Source: Thermus kawarayensis JCM 12314 (GTDB lineage Bacteria; Deinococcota; Deinococci; Deinococcales; Thermaceae). Taken from it: a DNA stretch of 5,334 nucleotides. Shown in pieces: positions 1 to 4,674 of the stretch. Under the pieces are notes generated by a model. It was not told the DNA's origin. It did no database searches and saw only the letters and a program-made list of their open reading frames with translations. Where the stretch lies: assembly GCA_001311545.1 (NCBI GenBank), contig BBBL01000126.1, positions 1 through 5,334 of the forward strand, given 5' to 3'. Every line of letters starts with the position of its first letter. Positions within the stretch are counted from its first letter, which is position 1. A program made the position numbers and the translations under genes.

Positions 1-436
1 TTCCCCGTGGCCCGCCACCCCCCGCCCCGGGGTCTACACCCGGGAGGACCTGCCCCACCTCCTCCCCCAGGCGGACGCCGTGGTCCTCCTCCTGCCCCTC
101 ACCCCCGAGACCCGGGGCATCGTGGACCGGGACTTCCTCGCCCGGATGAAGGAAGGAGGTCTCCTCGTGAACGCGGGGAGGGGCCCTCTGGTGGACACGG
201 AAGCCCTTCTAGAGGCCCTGGAGGCGGGGAGGGTGCGGGCCTTTTTGGACGTCACCGACCCCGAGCCCCTGCCGGAGGACCACCCCCTCTGGCGGACCAA
301 GGGGGTGGGGATCACCCCCCATGTGGCCGGGCTTTCCGAGGGCTTCGCCCGCCGGGCGGCCCGCTTCTTGGCCCAGCAGGTGGGGCGCTACCTCCGGGGG
401 GAGCCCCTTTTGAACGTGGTGCGGGAGGGGTACTAA
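1..436 (+). CDS. D-isomer-specific 2-hydroxyacid dehydrogenase, C-terminal part (5' end outside window)
   Basis: This is the NAD-binding and C-terminal part of a D-2-hydroxyacid dehydrogenase, a cytoplasmic enzyme family that interconverts 2-keto acids and D-2-hydroxyacids with NAD(P)H. From about base 23 the frame is open to the TAA at 434-436. Visible family signatures are LLLPLTPETRGIVD, LLVNAGRGPLVDTEAL, DVTDPEPLPEDHPLW and ITPHVAG. They supply the Arg (NAGRG), Glu (PEP) and His (TPHVAG) of the usual catalytic triad, so this half of the enzyme looks functional. The C-terminus, ending NVVREGY, is typical. The first bases read as FPVARHP in another frame, and removing one C from the six-C run at 18-23 joins this to RPGVYTRED. 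The substrate cannot be told: glyoxylate/hydroxypyruvate reductase-like and phosphoglycerate-dehydrogenase-like members share these motifs. The next gene starts about 71 nt downstream. Confidence 0.88.
   Translation, partial: SPWPATPRPGVYTREDLPHLLPQADAVVLLLPLTPETRGIVDRDFLARMKEGGLLVNAGRGPLVDTEALLEALEAGRVRAFLDVTDPEPLPEDHPLWRTKGVGITPHVAGLSEGFARRAARFLAQQVGRYLRGEPLLNVVREGY
18..23 (+). other. Probable single-base insertion (C run) in the dehydrogenase gene
   Basis: A run of six C bases marks the point where the dehydrogenase reading moves from frame 1 (FPVARHP) to frame 2 (RPGVYTRED). Deleting one C gives a continuous family-like sequence. This is most simply a homopolymer-length error. Confidence 0.6.
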
Positions 437-497
437 GGTGGGGCCCCCAAAGGACGCTCTCGGCCCTTCATGCAGGACCAGGGCGCAGGCACTTAGT

Positions 498-503
498 GGA
501 GGG
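498..503 (+). promoter_or_regulatory. Shine-Dalgarno for the MoaD/ThiS-like gene
   Basis: GGAGGG sits four bases before the GTG at 508. It is the reason for choosing 508 over the in-frame GTG at 496. Confidence 0.45.
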
Positions 504-507
504 TGGC

Positions 508-715
508 GTGGAGGTCGTCTTGCACGGGGATCTCCGCCGCTTTGGCGAGCGCCTCCGGGTGGAGGCGAGGACGCCCAGGGAGGCCTTGGAAAAGCTCGGC
601 ATCCCCCTGGAGGAGGTCTGGCTCCTCGCCGTGGGGGATAGGGCGGTGGACCTGGAGGAGGAGGTGGAGGGTCCTTTGGAGGTCTACCCTCATCGCCGGG
701 GGGTGGTATACTTAA
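508..715 (+). CDS. MoaD/ThiS-family ubiquitin-fold protein, frameshifted near its 3' end
   Basis: This is a small beta-grasp protein of the MoaD/ThiS/TtuB type. In that family a C-terminal Gly-Gly is adenylated and thiocarboxylated to carry sulfur, or in Thermus can be joined to proteins. The reading begins EVVLHGDLRRFGERL and continues through TPREALEKLGIPLEEV and LLAVGDRAVDLEEEVEGPLEVYP, matching the beta-helix-beta order and the conserved 'gd V dl eeev' segment before the last strand. As sequenced, frame 1 runs on to 849 with a low-complexity tail. Adding one C at the CCC of 687-689 moves reading into frame 2, giving LIAGGWYT and a TAA at 713-715. That makes a 69-residue protein with the expected aliphatic-Ala-Gly-Gly end. 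The GTG at 508 is preferred because GGAGGG lies just upstream; GTG at 496 is an alternative. MoaD, ThiS and the Mut7-C ubiquitin-like domain cannot be told apart here. Confidence 0.68.
687..689 (+). other. Probable single-base deletion (C run) in the MoaD/ThiS-like gene
   Basis: Frame 1 gives EVYPHRRG, while frame 2 from this point gives LIAGGWYT and a stop. Lengthening CCC to CCCC joins them as EVYPLIAGG, the expected family ending. Confidence 0.55.
707..712 (+). promoter_or_regulatory. Possible -10 element (TATACT) upstream of the deoxyhypusine-synthase-like gene
   Basis: TATACT matches five of six bases of the TATAAT consensus in very GC-rich DNA. It lies inside the last codons of the ubiquitin-fold gene and 78 nt before the next ATG. 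I see no good -35 hexamer 16-18 nt upstream. If active, transcripts would start at about 718-720, right at the base of the hairpin that follows. Confidence 0.3.
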
Positions 716-718
716 AGT

Positions 719-736
719 CCTGCCCCAAAAGGCAGG
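719..736 (+). terminator. Hairpin after the MoaD/ThiS-like stop (weak terminator or 5'-leader structure)
   Basis: CCTGCC and GGCAGG form a perfect six-base-pair stem around a CCAAAA loop, starting three bases after the corrected TAA at 713-715. It is followed by a G run instead of a T tract, so it is not a classical intrinsic terminator. It could equally be the 5' structure of the next transcript. Confidence 0.35.
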
Positions 737-777
737 GGGCGCCAAAGGGGGGGAGCCGCCCAACGCCCACCCCGCGT

Positions 778-786
778 AGAAGGGAG
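778..786 (+). promoter_or_regulatory. Shine-Dalgarno for the deoxyhypusine-synthase-like gene
   Basis: AGAAGGGAG is a purine-rich anti-16S match four bases before the ATG at 791. It supports that start over later in-frame ATGs. Confidence 0.55.
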
Positions 787-790
787 AAGC

Positions 791-1822
791 ATGCAGAAGA
801 AGGAACTCCTCTCTACGCCCGTGGTCCCCATAGACATCAAGGCCTTTGACGCCGGGCCCATCCTCGAGGCCATGGGCAAGACGGCCTTCCAGGCGAGGAA
901 CCTCCACCGGGCGGCGGAGATCTACCTCAGGATGCTGGAGGACGATGCCTGCGTCATCCTTACCCTGGCGGGCAGCCTGGTCTCGGCAGGCCAGGGCCTC
1001 ATCGTCCGCGACCTCATCAAGAAGGGCCTGGTGGACGTCATCGTGGCCACGGGGGCCAACATCGTAGACCAGGACTTCTTTGAGGCCCTAGGCCACCGCC
1101 ACTACCAGGGGGACCCCAGGGCCGACGACGAGACCCTGAGGCGGCTTTGGATTGACCGCATCTACGACACCTACATCGACGAGGAGGAGCTCCGCCACAC
1201 GGACTACACCGTGGCCGAGATCGCCGATGGCCTGGAGCCCCGCCCTTACTCCAGCCGGGAGTTCATCTGGCATATGGGCCGCTACCTGGCGGAGAGGGGC
1301 CTGGGGGAGAGGAGCATCGTGCGGGCGGCCTACGAGGAGGGGGTGCCCATCTTCGTCCCCGCCTTCTCCGACTCCTCGGCGGGCTTCGGCCTGGTATACC
1401 ACCAGGTGAAAAACCCCAAGGCCCACGTGACCATAGACTCCGTGGCGGACTTCCGCGAGCTCACCGAGATCAAGCTTCGGGCGGGCACCACGGGGCTCGT
1501 GATGCTGGGGGGTGGGGTGCCCAAGAACTTCGCCCAGGACATCGTGGTGGCCGCCGAGGTCCTGGGCCACCGGGTGGAGATGCACAAGTACGCCATCCAG
1601 ATCACCGTGGCGGACGAGCGGGACGGGGGGCTTTCCGGCTCCACCTTGAGCGAGGCCCAAAGCTGGGGCAAGGTGGACGCCGCCCTTTCCCAGATGGTCT
1701 TCGCCGAGGCCACCCTGGCCTTTCCCCTCCTCGCCTCCTACGTCTACCACCGGGCCCGGGAGCGGGCCAAGCGGCGCTACGCCGACCTCTTCCAGGCGAA
1801 GGCGCACCCCGCACCGGCTTAA
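791..1822 (+). CDS. Deoxyhypusine synthase family protein (bacterial DHS-like)
   Basis: This intact 343-residue protein belongs to the NAD-dependent deoxyhypusine/homospermidine synthase family, which transfers an aminobutyl group from a polyamine to an acceptor amine. The NAD-fold region is clear: LAGSLVSAGQGLIVRDL (residues 59-75), VDVIVATGANIVDQDF (81-96), GVPIFVPAFSDSSAGFG (184-200), GLVMLGGGVPKNFAQD (235-250) and LSEAQSWGKVD (286-296). Lys294 in SWGK corresponds to the catalytic lysine of human DHS (Lys329), with the matching Trp292 and Glu288 kept. By my alignment from memory, the spermidine contacts Asp243, His288 and Asp316 of the human enzyme are replaced. Bacteria have EF-P, not eIF5A with a hypusine site, so true deoxyhypusine synthesis is unlikely. 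A free-amine acceptor such as putrescine, giving homospermidine, is a reasonable inference because Thermus makes unusual polyamines. The ATG at 791 has a good ribosome binding site. This is the only long gene here without frame damage. Confidence 0.92.
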   Translation: MQKKELLSTPVVPIDIKAFDAGPILEAMGKTAFQARNLHRAAEIYLRMLEDDACVILTLAGSLVSAGQGLIVRDLIKKGLVDVIVATGANIVDQDFFEALGHRHYQGDPRADDETLRRLWIDRIYDTYIDEEELRHTDYTVAEIADGLEPRPYSSREFIWHMGRYLAERGLGERSIVRAAYEEGVPIFVPAFSDSSAGFGLVYHQVKNPKAHVTIDSVADFRELTEIKLRAGTTGLVMLGGGVPKNFAQDIVVAAEVLGHRVEMHKYAIQITVADERDGGLSGSTLSEAQSWGKVDAALSQMVFAEATLAFPLLASYVYHRARERAKRRYADLFQAKAHPAPA

Positions 1823-1882
1823 GTACCCCAAAAGAGGGTTCTCGGCTAAGGCCTTCGTGTTGCGGGACCAAGGCGCCCCGGC
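1823..1882. other. Intergenic spacer between the DHS-like and TPR genes
   Basis: The gap between the two genes is 98 nt, and its right end holds the promoter described separately. This left part has no ORF with family features. GCCTT at about 1850 and AAGGC at about 1870 can pair across a 14-base loop, and ACCC/GGGT just after the stop can form a four-pair stem. Neither has a T tract, so I do not call a terminator. Confidence 0.4.
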
Positions 1883-1912
1883 TTTACCAACCCCCTTTTC
1901 CTTTGGTACACT
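1883..1912 (+). promoter_or_regulatory. Promoter for the TPR gene, probably giving a leaderless mRNA
   Basis: TTTACC (1883-1888) and TACACT (1907-1912) each match four of six consensus bases and are separated by 18 nt. This stretch is locally AT-richer than the surrounding DNA. The ATG at 1921 comes eight bases after the -10, where transcription should start. No Shine-Dalgarno precedes it, so a leaderless transcript, common in Thermus and Deinococcus, is likely. Confidence 0.5.
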
Positions 1913-1920
1913 CCCGGCAA

Positions 1921-4669
1921 ATGCCCGAGGAGCTAAGGCTTTACCTGAAGGAGCGCTTCGGCGTCTCGGGGCCCGTGTCCCCGGGGCGCTTTGAGGCCGA
2001 GCTCGCCAAGCGGGTGGGAAGCCCCGCCCGGCGGGCCCCCCTCCTCAAGGCCTGGCGGGCCTACCTGGGGGGCGGGGGGCGGGAGGCGGTGCGAAGTTTC
2101 TACCGCGAGGTCCTCAAGGTCCCCAAGGGGGAGGCCCTGGTCTACGGCATGCACCTGCCTTTCCTGGAGTTCTACGCCAAGGAGGTGCCTTCCGGGTGGA
2201 GGGGAGGGTCTTGGAGGTGGGCCCCTTCACCGGGGCCTTGGTGGGCTACCTCCAGAGGAAGCGTCCCGAGCTCGCCTGGCACGCCCTGGAGGGGGTGGAG
2301 GAGGCGGTGGAGGTGGGGCAGAAAAGGGTGCCGGAGGTGGTCTGGCACCTGGGCTGGGCGGAGGAGGCCGCGCTCCCTCCCTTTGACACCCTGCTCCTCC
2401 TCTCCGTCTTCCCTGAGGGGCTCGTGGACCAGGGCTTGGAAAGCCGCCTGGCTCCCGAGGCCTTCTGGAAGCGCTTCGCCTTCTTCGAGCGCCTCCCCCT
2501 TTTCCTCCGCCTCCTCCGCCCGGGGGGGCTTCTCGTCTACGGGCACGGGCCTTTTTGGGCAAGAGCGGAAGGGGTGGAGGAGGGCCTTCGGCGCCTGGGC
2601 TTTTCCGAGGTGGAGCGGGTGGGGGAGGGGGAGTACTTCCTGGTCCTGGCCCGCAGGCCCGAGGCCCTGGCGGAGGCCTTCTTAGAGGAGGCCCTGGAGG
2701 TGCCCTGGGAGGAGCCCGAGCCCGTCTTGGCCGGGGGGGTAGACCTGGAGGAGGTGCGGGCCCTTTTGGAGGCGGGCAACCACAAGGAGGTCCTGGCCCG
2801 CCTGCCCGAGGAGGCGGCGGGGGAGGCGGCCTACCTCCGGGGCCGGGCCCTCTTGGCCCTTTCCCGCTACGCCGAGGCGGAGGAGGCCCTGAGGCGGGCC
2901 CTCTCCGAGGAGGCGGAGGACCTCCGGGCCTTGGTCCTGGTGGAGCTTGGGGAGTACGAGCGGGCCAAGCCCCGCCTCGAGGCCCTGGCGGTTCGGGGTG
3001 GGCGGTACCGGTTGGCCTTGGGCCGGGTGTATTTGGCCCAGGGGCGGTACGCCGACGCCCTAAGGCAGTTTGTGGAGTCGGGCCTCCCCGAGGCGGAGCT
3101 TTTCACCCGGGAGGCCCTGGAGCGCATCGCCGAGCGCATGCGCCGCTTCGCCCGGGAAGGGGAGTGGGCGGAGGTGAGCCGCAGGGTGGAGTTCGTGGAG
3201 GACCTTTCCCCAGGCCTCCTCACCCGGGAGATGCTCCGGCTTGGGCTTCGGGCGGCCCTTTTCCAAGGGCTCTTCGCCCGGGCCGAGCGCTACGCCAGAA
3301 GGCTTGCCGACCTGGACGAGGCCGAGGGGTTTTTGGGGCTGGCCTTGAGCGCCCTCCGCCTCCGCACCCCCTTGGCGTACCGGGGGGAGGACCTGAAGGC
3401 CGTGGAGCCCTACCTCACCGAGACCTTGACCAGGGCGGAGATCCCCGAGGCTCCTTGCTCCTCGGCATCCTCCGCCAGCGGGAGGGGCGCCTCTCCGAGG
3501 CCCTGCACCTCCTGGAGCAGGCGGCCCGCCACGGGGAGGGGGAGGTGGCGGGCCTGGCCTTCCACCACCTGGCCGAGGTGAAGCGGATCCTGGGGCGTCC
3601 TCTAAGGGAGGTCCTGGGGGACCACAAGCGCGCCCACGCCCACCGGGCCTACCCGGCCCCTTACCTCTTCCGCCTGGCCCGGGAGCCTTGGCCGGGGGGA
3701 GGAGGTGCTGGCCCGGGAGCTCCTCTCCCGGGCCCGGGACGCGGGCCTCGAGGCCGTGGCCGAGGAGGACCTCCTGGGGCTTTTGCACCTTCTGGAGAGG
3801 CTGGAGGGCCCTGGGCCGCCTTTAGCCTGCTCTACCAGGCCCTGGGCCGCACCCCGGCCCCTCCCCTGGAGCTTCTGGCCCTGGCCTACCGCCTCTCCCG
3901 CTCCTTCCGGGAAAGCCCCGAGGCCGAGGCCGTGCGGGGGCAGTACCTGGCCGCCCTCTACGGGGCGGGGAGGGCGGAGGAGGCGGAGGCCCTGCTCCTT
4001 TCCGAGCTCAAGGAGCATCCCCAGGCCCTGGAGGTCCTCTATGATCTGGCCGAGCACCACGAGGCCCAGGGGGACTGGCGCCGGGCGGCGGAGTACTGGC
4101 AGAAGGCCCTGGAGGTGGCCCTTTACCGGCAGAAGGACCTGGCCCTGGCCCGGGAGCTTCTCCGGAGCCTCCTCTTCCTCAAGCCCCACGACGAAAGCCT
4201 CGCCCTCTACCTGGAGGAACTCAAGGCGGTGGGGGAGGGCCTGAAGGCCCTGGGGGAAGAGGCGCCCCGCCTGCCCGAGTCCCCCGGGGACCTCCTGGAG
4301 GAGGACCTCCCCCGCTTCCACGGGGAGCACCTTCTGGTGGTGGGGGGGCACACCCAGCTCCGGAGCCGCCTGGTGCCCTTTTTAGAGGCCCGGGGCCTCA
4401 AGGTGGACTGGTACGACGCCGACAGCGCCGGGGTGGGCAAGGAGGCCCTGAGGCGCATCCAAAGCCGCCTGGAGAAGGCCCATGGCCTCATGATCGTCTC
4501 CAGCTACGTGGGCCACGACCTCTCGGAGCCGGTGCGCCTCGAGGCCGAGCGCCTGGGGGTGCCCGTGTACGTCATCCCCGGGCGCGCCCGGGGGGCCACG
4601 GGGTTCCTGCGGGCCCTCAAGACCTTCGCCCCGGAGGTCTTCAAGAAGGCCCTAAAGGGGGTACAGTAG
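1921..4669 (+). CDS. Large methyltransferase-like / TPR-repeat / DUF2325-like protein, frameshifted at four sites
   Basis: The inferred protein is about 916 residues, starting MPEELRLYL at the ATG just after a -10 element and ending KALKGVQ. Residues 1-92 are a helical N-terminal segment. Residues 95-245 resemble a class I methyltransferase: VLEVGPFTGAL as motif I, ALEGVEEAVEVGQKRV after strand 2, LLRPGGLLVYG, then LRRLGFSEVERV. Motif I lacks its second glycine, so activity is doubtful. Residues from about 280 to 790 are TPR-like helical pairs, for example ALLALSRYAEAEEALRRAL, GRVYLAQGRYADALRQF, GILRQREGRLSEALHLLEQA and LAEHHEAQGDWRRAAEYWQKAL. Residues from about 803 to 900 resemble DUF2325: LLVVGGHTQLRSRL, then VSSYVGHDLSEPV and GVPVYVIPG. 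No signal peptide or membrane segment is seen, so it is probably cytoplasmic. The open pieces are frame 1 to about 2196, frame 3 to about 3450, frame 2 to about 3696, frame 3 to about 3811, then frame 2 to the TAG. Net correction gives 2751 nt, divisible by three. The function is not known to me; a scaffold or regulator is a guess. Confidence 0.75.
2194..2196 (+). other. Frameshift site A in the TPR gene (probable missing G)
   Basis: Frame 1 gives KEVPSG and frame 3 then gives VEGRVLEVGPFTG. Lengthening GGG to GGGG joins them exactly at the start of methyltransferase-like motif I. Confidence 0.7.
3447..3451 (+). other. Frameshift site B in the TPR gene (probable missing G)
   Basis: Frame 3 gives TRAEIPE and frame 2 gives GSLLLGILRQREGRLSEAL. 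One extra G after GAG joins them. Continuing in frame 3 gives Ser/Arg/Pro-rich shadow protein up to a stop at 3581. Confidence 0.7.
3694..3699 (+). other. Frameshift site C in the TPR gene (probable extra G)
   Basis: A six-G run separates frame 2 FRLAREPWPG from frame 3 EEVLARELLSRARDAGLEA. Removing one G restores continuous helical protein. Staying in frame 2 gives a Gly/Pro-rich stretch. Confidence 0.65.
3809..3811 (+). other. Frameshift site D in the TPR gene (probable missing C)
   Basis: Frame 3 LLHLLERLEG continues in frame 2 as PWAAFSLLYQALGRTP if one C is added to the CCC run. This site compensates site C, so frame 2 stays open through the wrong-frame stretch 3695-3811. Confidence 0.65.
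4640..4667 (+). promoter_or_regulatory. Possible promoter for mqnD inside the end of the TPR gene
   Basis: TACAGT (4662-4667) lies seven bases before the mqnD ATG at 4675. TTCAAG (4640-4645), 16 nt upstream, is a weak -35 candidate matching three of six bases. The -10 overlaps the last codons and stop of the preceding gene. The arrangement copies the -10/ATG spacing of the TPR gene and suggests a leaderless start, but co-transcription from upstream is also possible. Confidence 0.38.
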
Positions 4670-4674
4670 GGCCT

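Noticed and set aside
474..496. Tiny ORF MQDQGAGT before the ubiquitin-fold gene, as a possible leader peptide
   Set aside because: It has eight codons, no clear ribosome binding site and no regulatory codon pattern, so chance is a sufficient explanation.
7..849. One 280-residue + strand protein in frame 1
   Set aside because: It is a shadow of the dehydrogenase gene up to about 436 and runs past the ubiquitin-fold gene into the next gene. Only the part from about 508 to 689 looks like real protein.
209..907. 232-residue ORF on the - strand
   Set aside because: It spans three + strand genes and their spacers and has a proline-rich low-complexity translation, so it is a composition artefact.
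1088..1831. 247-residue ORF on the - strand
   Set aside because: It lies entirely opposite the intact DHS-like gene and shows no family motif. Long antisense ORFs are expected in such GC-rich DNA.
2280..2345. Purine-rich GGAGG/GGTGG repeats that could be a tandem repeat or quadruplex
   Set aside because: The stretch is explained by Glu/Val/Gly-rich coding sequence with GAG and GTG codons. The G runs are mostly two bases long and no fixed repeat unit is seen.
2555..3450. N-terminal part of a + strand frame 2 ORF that runs to 4669
   Set aside because: The translation before about 3450 is Gly/Pro-rich low complexity and overlaps good helical-repeat protein in frame 3. Only the later part of that frame is real.
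3060..4351. Two overlapping - strand ORFs of about 240-250 residues
   Set aside because: They are Gly/Pro/Leu-rich mirror translations of the TPR region, with no ribosome binding site or recognisable domain.
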